Below, one piece after another: positions 12,001 through 22,530 of a stretch of 64,000 nt of DNA. Each line of letters opens with the position of its first letter. The stretch's first letter is position 1. The position numbers and the translations under genes are program-made. The stretch spans positions 157,619,850 through 157,683,849 of the forward strand of contig OX465283.1 of NCBI GenBank assembly GCA_949987705.1, read 5' to 3'. The notes under the pieces were generated by a model that was not told the DNA's origin, made no database searches, and worked only from the letters and a program-made list of their open reading frames with translations. The stretch is from Thereva unica (taxonomy: Eukaryota > Arthropoda > Insecta > Diptera > Therevidae).

Positions 12001-12441
12001 ATACCAGAAGTTTTTCGGGACCTTTTCTTAGTGTTCCGATTTGATATGGTACACGGGCATGAAGTGACTTTGAGAATAAAATGCCGTCTTACGATAAACA
12101 GTCTTTTACATTATCTTGTTTCTGTATACCGTCATGCTTGGTGAGTTATCCCACCGGCAAAAGTACTTATGTGCACAATTGCGCCATCTAGACCTTCGGT
12201 ATTTCAACACTGAATAACTCTGACATTTTTTAAGCGATTTCGACAAATGTAAACGATTCTGAAACGTCATTTAATACCATTTTAGCTATGAGTCAATAAA
12301 CATCAAAAGGAATACTGAGCCTGATTTTTGCGATGAAAATTTAAAGACGGACGAAGTGCATTTTACACTCCTGACGGAGTCAATAAATAAAACTATTCCC
12401 TGGATTTTACGGCACCAAAATTTTTCTGTGGGGTTATTTAA
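9094..12441. other. Unassigned region
   Basis: No supported gene. At 9150-9280 a plus frame reads DFEDYEEFLLESIRRTRQ, which could be a LINE linker but is too short to call. The 9595-9825 minus and 10220-10459 plus frames show no motif. From about 10.9 to 11.75 kb the sequence is less AT-rich, with frames open on both strands and no repeat ends, and may be unique intronic or intergenic DNA. Confidence 0.4.
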
Positions 12442-13177
12442 GGGGACTCTTCACTGAAATGGCTAAAATCTGAACCGCTAGACCGATTTACATGAAATTT
12501 TGTGCCCGAATAGTTGTTATCGAGTAAAAAACAAAAGCACAATCAATTGTTGAAAAAAAAATTTTAAGCACCATTTTTGTTAATAAACATCCGAGAAAAG
12601 GGGTATTTTCCGCGAGCTCCTTGCATGCGAATTTTGAATCGATTTTATTTTTGTTGGTGCCAAAATGTTCAGTAATTAATAATAAACAAAACTGTCAGAC
12701 AGAATTTTGATATCTTTTTTTGTTTATTAACAATCCACAAATATGTCTGGCGATGTCGAAAAACAGCCGAAAATCTCGTTTTTTTCGGTTTTTTATTACA
12801 TTTTTGTTTATAACTTTATGAATTTTTAAAATTTCAAAATTCTGTCTGACAGAATTATTCAGTTATAAATTTCGAACATTTTCCACTTTATAAAATTTAA
12901 ATCGGTTGAAAATTGTGGAACGAGGAGCTCGCAGAAGTTAAAAAAAAATGAAAAAAACGTTGTTGAAATAATCACGTTCAAAGTATTACGCACACATTTT
13001 TTCCGCCGCAGTTGCTAAAACCTCAATCGCTCCACTATGTTATAAACATTGTTATAAACATTTTTTTTAAATGTGAAAACGCTACATAATTCAGAAAAGT
13101 CTACTCTATCAGAATATGCAATAAAAAAAATTTCGTCAAAAAATCGATTTTCAACCAAATATCGGTGAAGAGTCCCC
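12442..13177. mobile_element. TTAA-flanked MITE, 736 bp
   Basis: The left end ggggactcttcac directly follows TTAA (12438-12441). The right end gtgaagagtcccc is followed by TTAG (13178-13181), read as a decayed TTAA duplication. The inner left caaaactgtcagacagaatt and right aaattctgtctgacagaa form another inverted pair. There is no coding frame. TTAA duplications are characteristic of piggyBac and Kolobok superfamilies; I cannot choose between them. Confidence 0.65.
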
Positions 13178-13651
13178 TTAGAGTAAAGTTTATGCCAGCA
13201 ACCCGAATACCATTGACGAGCTCAAAGCTAACAGACGAGCGGAAATAGCTACATACTATAACGGCCGAAGTGCTGGCCAATATTATGCAGGTTGTCCGAA
13301 ATAGAGCTTATCGATTGAAGGTGGTCATTTAATCGGCATTGTATTCAAAAACTGGTTTGATATATCTAAATGGTAGAGAATGTCCTAAATAAATCTTGCT
13401 CATTTATTAAAATCGGCTAATAATTGTCAGAGATATTCAATGTTGAAATACCGAAGGTCTAAATGGCGCACAGCCGATTTACAAAAATCTTTGAAGGCGG
13501 TTTTCTCGAAACACATATTTTGCCTTATGCACTTCTGGCTGAGTACTATAGAGATCTGCACGCACAGATTGCGTACGAAAAGGGAATCGACGTTGCAATT
13601 GTAAGAAAACAATACAAGGACTTCTTATTGGTGGAATCTGGCAGGCTGACA
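13178..13651. other. Unassigned; one 63-codon frame
   Basis: A plus frame at 13463-13654 is open but ends at the left boundary of the palindromic MITE and shows no recognisable motif. No gene is called. Confidence 0.35.
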
Positions 13652-13863
13652 TAGGCCCATGAGCTGAAAGTCGAGTCGTGTGACGTGACAAGTCGTTTAA
13701 GTTGAAGAAAGTGACGTTTCAGTCGAATTAAGAGCCAGAGAATGCAAGTTTAGTGTTGAGTTTATGACACCTGTGCTGAAAATCTTCATTCGAAAGAAAA
13801 GTCACTTTCTTCAACTCAAACGACTTGTCACGCCACACAATTCGACTTTCAGCACAGGGGCTA
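13652..13863. mobile_element. Palindromic MITE family Z, copy 2
   Basis: Left arm taggcccatgagctgaaagt with gtgacaagtcgtttaagttg pairs with right arm caactcaaacgacttgtcac and actttcagcacaggggcta. Arms are about 70 bp. The sister copy at 8128-8300 is more diverged. A TA or ATA duplication flanks it, which is too short to assign a superfamily. Confidence 0.7.
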
Positions 13864-14189
13864 TAAGAGGAAACCGAGCCATCGAGGAGAGGATGTAAAA
13901 CCCGGATAATGATTTCGCGCCGCAAGAATAGGAGGTGTGTATGTCTAGATTTACTACGAGACACCTACTCTCACGATGTAGGTGTACGTGGTAATGGCTG
14001 CTCGAATCGTCATAACCCCCCCCCCCCCTCCAAAATCGGCTGATTATACGTATAGCAACTTTCACTATCACTTTTCACGCAGAATAGAACCGATAGTAAC
14101 CCGTCGAGAGTGCATAGAGAGTAGTGTTGTCGCCGATTAAGGGCAAGGTGAAGTTGATATAATATGATATACTCGTAGACGAAGCAGAT

Positions 14190-14410
14190 ATCCCAGAGGT
14201 AAGGAAGGGGAAATTGTGGAAGCCACGAAAAGGATTGCCGTTGGAAATACCCCTGGGCTGGAGGATATGCCGTACTGGCAGTCAGTGTGGCATCAGGTGA
14301 GTTGGCCCAAATATCCATATGCCTGAGGGAAGGAGTGCTCTCTGAGCAATGGAAGCGCCAAGAGCTTGTGCTCATCCCCAAAAAGGGTAAGCCCGCACGG
14401 TACCCGTCGA
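14190..14410 (+). pseudogene. R1-like reverse transcriptase relic (RT motifs 0-1)
   Basis: In shifting plus frames it reads IVEATKRIAVGNTPGLED, then CLREGVLSEQWKRQELVL followed by IPKKGKPARYPS. R1-type elements have A-x-x-x-x-N-x-K-A-P-G-P-D-G-I-P, then C-L-x-x-G-x-F-P-x-x-W-K-x-x-R-L-V-L-I-P-K-x-G-K-P. At least one frameshift separates the two blocks, and the catalytic palm is missing. A 13-C run at about 14019 lies just upstream; a similar C run precedes the R1-like copy at 52.3 kb. Confidence 0.55.
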
Positions 14411-14884
14411 AAGGGTGATATGCAAAAAACTACTCCCATGCGCCATGAGGAAGGCGGTTTCTCGGAAAGGCAGGTATTTTTTTCTCCTATTTTCGTATTT
14501 TAGGTATTTTTTCCCCGTAGTTAATAGTCAAAGTTCAAGAAGGCTCCCATTCATATACTTCCGCCGGAAAGCCATGGCCTGAAGGTGTCTCGCCTTGAGG
14601 TCAAGTATACACTCACTTGTCCACACCGTCACCTGAATTGGGCCTGCCGTCCAAGAAAGCTGACAAAAATCTTTACGTGTGTGGGTATTTAGCGTCAGTC
14701 TGTACTTGAAGATCTGAACTTCTATTCACTCTAAAATTTTCGTTGAGGCCATAAATATTTTTGCACTTAAATTAACAAGCTGCTACGCCAAACTATCGTT
14801 TTCACCTGTGAATATGTAGGGAACCATTAGGTCAACTGCAGTCAACGGCCTGCCAGACGTATGCCTTAAGTTTTCATCCCTTAG
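14411..14884. other. No recognisable feature
   Basis: Sequence between an R1-like relic and a hAT relic. It has a local direct repeat (aggtattttttt / aggtattttttc near 14470-14510) and no open frame of note. Confidence 0.4.
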
Positions 14885-14939
14885 TCAGGCTGAGTAATGT
14901 ATGGCCTTTATCGGGTGGTACCTGCTTACCTGGCCTAAA

Positions 14940-15490
14940 AGGCTACAGATTGCAGGCGACCTGTTATGAATGGGAGCCTTAAGGGGCACATGTGTAAGGT
15001 CGGCTGCGCTGAACAATTGCTCACTCGGAACGCTGGCCGGTGGAGCATTCAGATATTTGCGAACCAGATCTGTGACGGCAATAAAGAGAACGCGAAGCAT
15101 GTTTTTTTTTTTTAAATTCCTGAGGTTTGTGGAACTCGGGATTAGGTTGGAAGCAGTTGCTGAAGTGCAGCTAACACCATAGAACATCTTTGACCATATA
15201 AGATCGGAAGATGGGTGGAGAATGATGCAAGTGGCGCTATAAAGGCCATCCACTAGAAGCTTAAGCATTACGAAAGCCAAAGAAACAGAGATAGAACCTT
15301 TTGAGGACCTTTGAGGAATAGCTTTTTTTAAGGGTCTCCAGGCTGAAATAGTGCATTTACGGCTCGTATCGATCTGATCTTGAAGGTCATGCAAAATAAG
15401 GCGGACCCCAGTGGTGTCTCCTGTCGTACGAATCCTTAGACAGTCGTACACACTCCCTGTTGCTAAACCGATGTAAGATTCGCACCACTC
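14940..15490 (-). pseudogene. hAT transposase C-terminal relic
   Basis: The minus frame contains VRKYLNAPPASVPSEQLFSA, the hallmark of the hAT C-terminal dimerisation domain (K-Y-L-x-x-P-x-x-S-x-x-S-E-x-x-F-S-x-A-G). The expected R-x-x-L-x-P-E-x-x-x-x-L-L-F-L block should follow. Here the next residues diverge (THVPLKAPIHNRSPA), so the frame or sequence is decayed. The single open frame spans about 216 codons, but the N-terminal part shows no BED finger or catalytic DDE segment I can recognise. Its right end overlaps a plus-strand LINE relic. Confidence 0.5.
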
Positions 15491-15499
15491 TCTGGTAAT

Positions 15500-15830
15500 A
15501 AAAATGGAAAGAGACAATCCCAATAACCCTTCCAACTATAGCCTAATTACTTTTCTTGCCATGGAGTCAATAATCAATAGAAAGCGGATGAATGAAACCA
15601 AAGTAAACACGACCAACAGTACGACTGTATGCCAAAAAGAACGTCTCAACCAAAATACTCATCGCATCGATCAAACCCAAAAATATTGGTAGCGATCTAG
15701 CTCCAACGAGCTGGATTAAGACCTTACTTTCTGGCCGTTCAATCAAGGTAGTATTGTATGACGTCACCCTTTAGACTGGTGTTCCCTAGGCTTCAATTCT
15801 ATCACCCGTACTTTTATTTCTTTTTCAATA
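15500..15830 (+). pseudogene. LINE reverse transcriptase relic
   Basis: Plus frames give NPNNPSNYSLITFLAMES (compare G-D-x-x-x-P-x-N-Y-R-P-I-S-L-L), then DLAPTSWIKTLLSGRSIKVV and, after a stop, TGVP followed by ASILSPVLL. The last block is the G-V-P-Q-G-S-I-L-S-P motif with the Q codon mutated to stop. The central palm between the two is largely deleted. It is a dead fragment, probably of an I- or R1-related LINE. Confidence 0.5.
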
Positions 15831-17786
15831 GCAAGGCTATTTTAGTTATCTTAGACTGTCTCTCTGGGCGTCGTCCTTGTTGTGTTATTAAAAGAAAAAT
15901 GTGATAATTGTGGCAAGGGGGAGCAAAGTGGGAGCCAAGACTAAAGACAAATTGATTTCCGCCAAGAATCGCGAAGGACCTTCTCACTTAAAATAATTCA
16001 ACTGATGTGGTTTTCAACCCGAACTCTTAAAGCGAACTACACAAACTCTCTTAAATCCAAAATTATTTTCCTTAAGTTGTGGAAATTTTTTCCCCAAAAA
16101 ACAAACGTCTGCATTTCGTGTAAATTAATGATGCTCCACGGAACGACCTTGAAAAGCGCCACCACCTTACCTCAACATTAATTATTTAATAATCCACTTT
16201 ATTATTCATGCAACAAAGTCAGCGCCTGGCCCGAATACAGCTGATGTGGCACCACCGCTTTTGCATGTCATTAAAGTGTACAATTCCACGGTGCTGTATA
16301 AATTAGTGCCGAGCAAATAGCGTGCCCTTAACGTGTTGAATGAAACATAAACAAAGTCAGGAGCAGCAGCAACGAACATGATTTTTCCACTCAATTATCA
16401 AAAGGAGAATTACCCCAAAACAATTTCACTCTATTAGCACGCTATCTTGGCCCTAGCCCCTGTCCCAGCAGCCCCAACGTCGTCGTCCTTATGGACACGA
16501 AAAAAAAGCATCTGACTAACACCTGATTCTAGGACTCTGTTCAGCTCTCGCACAGGACAACATTGATGTAAATTATAAAGGAAACAAAAATTGAGCAAGT
16601 TATCCCCCGAAGAGCGTCCACCCCCGCAGCCGCTCGAGCGGGGGTAGGTCAGTGAGTAAGGGAAGGAAACCCCTGGGGCAAGGAAATGAATGAAAATTTT
16701 GTTTTTGTCAGAGTTATTGACACAAGCTTGAATTAGCATTCGACAAAGGACTAGCCCGTGTCCCTTATCCTTTTGAAGTAGTGCCGCTCTCGGTCCTTCG
16801 ATTTATTCTAAAATGACTACACTTGGGCGACTGGCGACGACAGATGGCTGCTCCCTTTATTTTTCTGGGTCATTTAATTTACCCCGGTAGCGGCCATTTA
16901 CAATCCTGATACGGCGGGGCGGGGGGGACACAAGGATTAATTTTTTACTCACAGCCCGACACTGGCGCTGCAAAATTAATTCCTTAAAATCGATTCGAGT
17001 CCTGCGAGAGTGACAGGACAATTTGTCTGATCGTGGGTTGTTTGTGTACGTTTCGATGACAAGGCGGAAAAAATGTATATCCTTGAAGCGACACGATGCC
17101 TGGGAAACGGAAGGAATTCTCCCAGCCAGATAAGGGATTTGAATTCCTTTGAACGGGACGCATTAAGTGGTGTAGGTATGGTTTCGCTCTTTTTTTTTGA
17201 GAAATAGATAAAACATTCTCTCACTCGACAAGAATTCAAGATTGAAACAAAAAATCCATTCTTTCTCCCGTTCCAAAGCTACGGCGGCAATCGATTCTTT
17301 TCATCAAGGACAAAAGCCTCTTCGCAGGGATATCGTTAATGCAAATGTATCATCCATTACACTGACTTTGAAATCCTATTATGGCTTAAAGGATTCAAGT
17401 TGCAAAGTTGTGAATGAGTCCTTACTTTTATCATATCAGAGACAAAGTGAATCAATTGTTGCAGGAAATAAGTGCATCGCGCTGAGGTTTATTGGATGAT
17501 AGAGAAGCATCGATCCCCTTATTGGCCCCATATAGGCCCCCCCTCCACTTTCATTATTTTGAAATTTCCTTTGAGCAGCTTTATGCTTCCTGTTTCAGGA
17601 CTTTAAGCCTTTGTTTTGTCGGGATTTAATTAAATGTACTATTAGATAACATTTGCCGATTCTCATAGCAGTGGCTTTGTGGAGGCCCAGAAGTATGCTA
17701 GAAGCATGCAGACTGAGTTTCCTTTGTGCTGTGAAACAATGTCAGCCGCACTTCATACTTTAAATTCTAGTATCAGCCTCTTGAGT
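15831..17786. other. Unassigned, probably unique DNA
   Basis: No gene could be supported. Between about 16.08 and 17.24 kb composition is balanced and no repeat partner was seen in the window. Short frames exist on both strands (for example 16434-16739 minus) without recognisable motifs. Conserved non-coding DNA is possible but untested. Confidence 0.4.
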
Positions 17787-18363
17787 CATGGGCGTAGCAA
17801 TGAATTTTTGCTGGGGTGGGCCAGATTTTAAACCACCATTAATTACCGACTGACAGATGATAAATAACAAAACTATTTTTTTTTTTCAATTTTTAAGTAT
17901 AGACTACCTAGGTATTTAGAACTTTTAAATGGGAGGTATGCACAATGCACGTTACCTAGCCACCTTGATAGGCTGATCGATAATAATCGTGTTCCGGCTC
18001 CTCCAAAAACCGGTGACAAAATCGGCATTACGTTATCCTCAATGCTGTTTTTTATCGTGTTCAGTTCGAAAGATCGCTGTGTGGCTAGCCAGCTTGACAT
18101 CATGCTGGCGGTTTTCATCATTATTTAATCAATGAGATGAGCGACAAAATTATTTTTGACGTCACAATTAGCAACAAATTAGCGACAAATCATAGGATCC
18201 AGACCCACGTGTGCCGGCTCTTTGGCTACCCAGTTTAATATATGTATGTATACACCTGCGGTTACCATGGAGATAGAAGCGCGCCAAAAAGTACATTTGT
18301 ACTGCGCATTTAAGGTTGTACATAGCTTTGTTTCAGAACTCGAATGTGGGATCCGGCGGGAGC

Positions 18364-18663
18364 AAGCCCAGTCAGCCAGAAATGTGTTTAAAATGCATTT
18401 ATAATGTCTTTCATATAATATGTAATACCTTTGTAAGATATTACAAAACGTATTATTTTCGCATTAAATTTATATGGGAGAGGACCCCTTTTGTTGGTGC
18501 CCGAAGATTCTGTCTTACACGTAATATAAGAGAATGTATTTCATGTGAGACATTATTAATGCATTTATTTGGTATTACAAGAAATGTTTTTCATGTAAGG
18601 TCTAAATAATGTGTTACATTTCGTATTACATTTTGAAAGGTATTACGCCTGGCTGGCTGGGAG
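18364..18663. repeat. Imperfect inverted-repeat element rich in gtattac motifs
   Basis: Left gcccagtcagccag and right ctggctggctggg are inverted. The stretch between repeatedly carries gtattac or gtaatac (for example tatgtaatacctttg, ttggtattacaag, cgtattacattttg, ggtattacgcc). It lies inside the 3.4-kb element. It may be a MITE with subterminal repeats; no target duplication was found. Confidence 0.45.
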
Positions 18664-19645
18664 AATTCGCCCAATTTGTGTTTCTTTACTTTCTCATGAC
18701 AGAAAAAGCGGGGAAATTTTCACTTCCCTTCGTGCAGGAATTAGCCGGAAGTTTTCGGTCCTGCGATTTCTTGCAAGTTGTCAATTGACAATTTGTTGTA
18801 TGTATGTGGATATCTTGACAAGCGGCATACACATAGACAATCGACATTTATGTTATTTTCTTCTTGATTTGCAGGAAATTACCCAAAAACTGTTTCTTTA
18901 CTTTCTGGATTTTTGACAAAATTATCCCCACCATTCAAGTAAGTTTTTGCCCGACAAGTTTTTGCAGGAAAAGTACTGGAACAAACCTCATATCATATAT
19001 TGAGTTTCTATTGGAGCCGAGTTGAGTTGGATTTGAATTTAAAACTCAACGACTTAACTATTTATTTCTGGTTGTATTCCGCGTTATATGTTACGTATAT
19101 ATCAAATAAACTTAGCTCCTGACTTTTTGAGTTTTCTTCCGTAAGAGATTATACTCTTTGTCTAAAGCTGGTAATAAGTTTTGCATTGCGTTACGAGCGT
19201 GCAAGTTATTTCCGAAGCAGCATTGCCAACATAGTGGTTTTGCCACTAGAACTGGTAGTTTATAGTTGCCGTTAGTGAGGAAAAAATCTAGTGGTTAGTA
19301 GGTTTTTTTTTGGTGGTAATAGGAAAGTGTACAAGTATACAAAATTAGTATTGGCCATTCACTAAACCATAATAAGACATCAATTACCACTGACCTAATG
19401 ATTCACTTAAATAAAAAACAAAAGTTTTTTGCCAAAGTGTAATGAAACCAAAAATACCACCAATTTTTCGTATGAAGTTCTGTAGCTTAAAGACACATCA
19501 AGAGTGACTCGCTTTAACGTTTAACTTTAGTTCGAGTCCAGTTGGGCGAACTGAGGTCTGTTTTAAGGACCGTCCTCACTACATAAACTTAGATTCCACG
19601 TGCTTTTGGCCGTAAGGCGTTTGAAAAGAGCACGGGTGTACTTTT

Positions 19646-19858
19646 ACCCCCGTATTCTAAGAGCAGCTATAAGTCACAACACAATCATAATAGAAAACCT
19701 TTACTAAATCAAAAGTAACTTAGAAGCGAAGTAGGAATGAAATAAACGTAACTTCTCTTAGCATTGACATAAAAACCAAAATAAGAATTTCATAAGATGT
19801 AAGCGTGAGCCCCCAAACCTTGTGACTTATGACTGGTCACAATTTTAGCACAGGGGGG
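19646..19858. repeat. Short repeat with ccccgtattctaa / acaattttagcacagggg ends, copy 1
   Basis: Shares ordered blocks with 20586-20748: a cccc(c/t)gtattctaa start, gacataaaaaccaaaataag in the middle, then cttgtgacttatga and a g-rich end. Both copies are in the same orientation inside the 3.4-kb element. A distant relative with cccctattctaa and gtgact blocks lies near 23.62-24.0 kb. Confidence 0.55.
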
Positions 19859-20122
19859 ATAATTTTCTGAATCGGGAGTTGAGAGTAATATCTAGAATTA
19901 TTAGATTTGTGTTGGATCCTAAAGTAAGAACTAATCTGAAAACAAATAATTTATGAGCTTTTTAAAAATGAATATTAATTAATCTATATTCACAAAAAAC
20001 CAATTTTCATTTGAAAGGCCGTACGCGCTTTTGTAAAGCCAGTATTGTGTGAACGTACAATGCACCTTTCTAATTCCAGACTATTGTCCGCGCAGTTTTG
20101 CCGCACTACCCTTGACATTAAT

Positions 20123-20242
20123 GGCTGCTCGCACACTGGATCAGAATTTGTACGAATTTGTGCGAATTCCGATGAAATAGCATACAATTTCATCAGAATT
20201 CGCACAAAATCGTACAAATTCTGATGCAGTGTGCGAGCAGCC
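20123..20242. mobile_element. 120-bp hairpin MITE
   Basis: Left arm ggctgctcgcacactg plus cagaatttgtacga pairs with right arm tcgtacaaattctg plus cagtgtgcgagcagcc. Arms are about 56 bp with few mismatches and almost no loop. TAA-like flanks (TAAT left, TAAA right) hint at a 3-bp duplication but are not decisive. It lies inside the 3.4-kb element. Confidence 0.65.
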
Positions 20243-20585
20243 TAAAAAGGTAGTAAAACAATCACAAAACTCTTTATGAAAAATAGGCAAAAGCGCGTAA
20301 GAGCTGAGTTCGCGTAGTGTGGTGGGTCCATTATCCTCAGTTGAATAAATGGAAATTGTATGCGAATTGAGGCTATTTTCAAGTTCAGTTCACTAATTTA
20401 CTCGTACTTAGGCAGTTCGGTCAATGAAGCCAGGTTATAATGGTAATTTGTCAAAGCAATAATGCTGATTCTATTATTAAAATCTATTATTTTATAGCAA
20501 TTTAGTGCAGTGATTATCATTTTGTTTTTTGAATTAGTTGGGAACAGCGTCTATCTAACATTAAGTTTGAGGAACTTTAGATATA

Positions 20586-20748
20586 CCCCTGTATTCTAAA
20601 GGTATTTATTTTGAAGTTGTTTATACGTAACTTCTGTCAACATCGACATAAAAACCAAAATAAGAAGTTTATAAAAAGCAAGCGCGAGTCGCTAAAGCTT
20701 GTGACTTATGAGTATGACTGGTCTCAATTTTAGAATAGGGGGTTAGTG
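20586..20748. repeat. Short repeat with cccctgtattctaa / agaataggggg ends, copy 2
   Basis: Same family as 19646-19858. Here the two ends form a better terminal inverted repeat (cccctgtattctaaa and ttttagaataggggg), suggesting a MITE. Confidence 0.55.
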
Positions 20749-21442
20749 GAATATCTAGTTACTGACGAGAGGAAAACATTTTAGTGGTTTACTGGTGGTT
20801 TTAAAAGTCGAATCTAGTGGTCTCTGGAGGCAAGAGTAGGCAACGCTGTATTGAAGAAAGTAGTATTTCAAAGACTGCTATCTTATAAAAACGGCACTGC
20901 ATTGTATGAAATGCACTTGATACCCACCCAAGCAATACAATGCAATGCAATTATGTTTTTCCAGCTTTATCTCCATGGCCATTGGGGCCACTACGCTGTG
21001 TCATGCGCCACGAACCATATTATAATAGTAGTTTAACGGTGGACCACGACCGAGGGATGATTTAAAAACTATTTTTTGTAAAATTGTTTTAAGCATTATG
21101 TAACATCACGGGTTTTAGAGCGGATTTATCTTGTTTTTAATAAGTGAATCACTTTTACTGTGGGGTGGGCCAGAAGGATTCTGGGGTGGGCCTGGCCCAC
21201 CTGGCCCACCCAGTTGCTACGCCCATGTCTAGAGTCAATGCTTGTGGTTGTGGCAGCGTTAATCTGTTGTTGACAATATTTAATAAGGTCACTTTGAGTG
21301 TTTTTTTTTTTTCTAACTTAGAAGTAGGTTCAGGTTTTTTCTCTAACTCCTTCTATATTTCAAGTTTGAAAAACTTGCCACAAAGCGAAGTGAACTTAAG
21401 GAAAATAATAATTAATTTTTCTTTTAAGGATGTAACAAGAAT

Positions 21443-21800
21443 GATGCCCAGGGAGATGCTTGAGATCATGCAGATCAACCTCAAACACTCTAAGATAGCT
21501 AAAAATAAACTTCGGATCTTTCTAAAGAAGGAAAAACAAAATATTGCAATAATACTGGGATGGAAGTAAAAAGGCTGGCGGACAAGCACTATAGCCCCTT
21601 GTACTACCTCTGTACCGACCAAGGTAAGTCAAGAGCTTATATCCTGGCTAAAACACATACTAAAGCCCACCTATGCCCTAACTTCCATTCAACGGATTTA
21701 ATTGTATTAAGGAGATCGGAACAGAGAAAGTCCTCAGCCTACATGTCGCATGACCTGCCTGCACCCCGAAAAATCTAAATAGGATCGCCTGGAAGATGTT
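21443..21800 (+). pseudogene. LINE endonuclease-domain relic (start of ORF2)
   Basis: The plus frame reads LEIMQINLKHSKIAKNKL, then IFLKKEKQNIAIILGWK; after a one-base shift it continues with SRAYILAKTHTKAHLCP and NFHSTDLIVL. This is the apurinic-type endonuclease N-terminus of Jockey/LOA/R1-type LINEs: Q-I-N-L-x-H-x-x-x-A, then a hydrophobic I-A-x-I-x-E-P, then R-A-C-I-L-x-x, and a D-x-V-x-V strand. The catalytic Glu of the E-P motif is lost (I-L-G-W here) and the frame is broken. A MITE follows at 21915, and a short RT block on the same strand is found at 22430-22530. Confidence 0.5.
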
Positions 21801-21914
21801 CGATCAGGTCTTAAAAGCTAACATTTCTTCACAGCGAAGACGGTAGACGTTACGGCTGTCTACGTGCTAGGGTATGTGGCCGCCTCCAAAGTAACATAAC
21901 TTAAAGAAAAGGAA

Positions 21915-22189
21915 AATGTTTAGAATTGGGACTTTACACCAAAATCGCTCTAAAAAATGTTTAGGTATTCAGAGTGATTTTTGAGTGCTGACAAATTGAA
22001 TGTTTATGCTCCTCCGATCGGCGCCAAACTGTGCCCAACGCCAAAATTGATAAATCACTCGCTTCATCCGGTTCAATAAGAAAAATATGTTTCCCAGCTT
22101 GAAATTACTAGTGGAGCACTCAAAAATCACTCTGTATACCTCCAAACAATTTTGAAGCGTTTTGGTGTGGAGCCACAATTCTAAACATT
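21915..22189. mobile_element. MITE with ~75-bp inverted arms
   Basis: Left arm aatgtttagaattg ... acaccaaaatcg ... cagagtgatttttgagtgct pairs with right agcactcaaaaatcactctg ... cgttttggtgtgg ... caattctaaacatt. Arms are roughly 75 bp at about 80-85% identity by eye. The loop is unrelated. It sits between two plus-strand LINE pieces. Confidence 0.65.
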
Positions 22190-22429
22190 CGCCAATACAT
22201 GTGCATGTCGTAATGTGGAACATAATTAAACACACAAATCCTTGCAATATATGACAGGCTTATGTAAGGTATTTGCAGACGAATATGTAGTCTTGGTATT
22301 GCGCAGACTGAATGTTGTGCACTTTCCGTGGCAATTAGCCGCCTTCTATTTTGGCCTCCTGCATGCAAAGAACGCAGGCTAGGCACGGCTCTGGTGGCAA
22401 TGGAAGATTGGGTTACACGGAGTATAAGG

Positions 22430-22530
22430 TAAGAGAAATATTCAAGAACCGAGTGTTCCACAAGGAAGCGTCCTAGGACCTACCTTATACCTACTGTACG
22501 TATTGAAGTATGTAAAAAATATATAGTCGC
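22430..22530 (+). pseudogene. LINE RT motif 4 relic
   Basis: The plus frame reads EPSVPQGSVLGPTLYLLYVL, the G-V-P-Q-G-S-x-L-G-P-x-L-Y block of Jockey-like reverse transcriptases, then a stop. Only this block is recognisable. It may be a downstream piece of the same LINE as 21443-21800, split by the MITE. Confidence 0.5.

Larger units (their letters stand above)
17787..21227. mobile_element. 3.4-kb DNA transposon remnant with 8-bp target duplication
   Basis: Ends are inverted: left catgggcgtagcaa, right ttgctacgcccatg. Flanks are tcttgagt (17779-17786) and tctagagt (21228-21235), an 8-bp duplication with one mismatch. Subterminal ctggggtgggcc occurs near both ends. An 8-bp duplication fits hAT or P superfamilies; the CATG start is P-like and the GGGCGTAGC block is hAT-like, so I leave it open. 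The 82-codon minus frame at 17873-18121 is not recognisable as transposase. The interior contains several smaller repeats, so it looks non-autonomous or decayed. Confidence 0.6.

Noticed and set aside
14010..14381. 123-codon minus frame
   Set aside because: It is antisense to the R1-like RT motif on the plus strand and shows no motif of its own.
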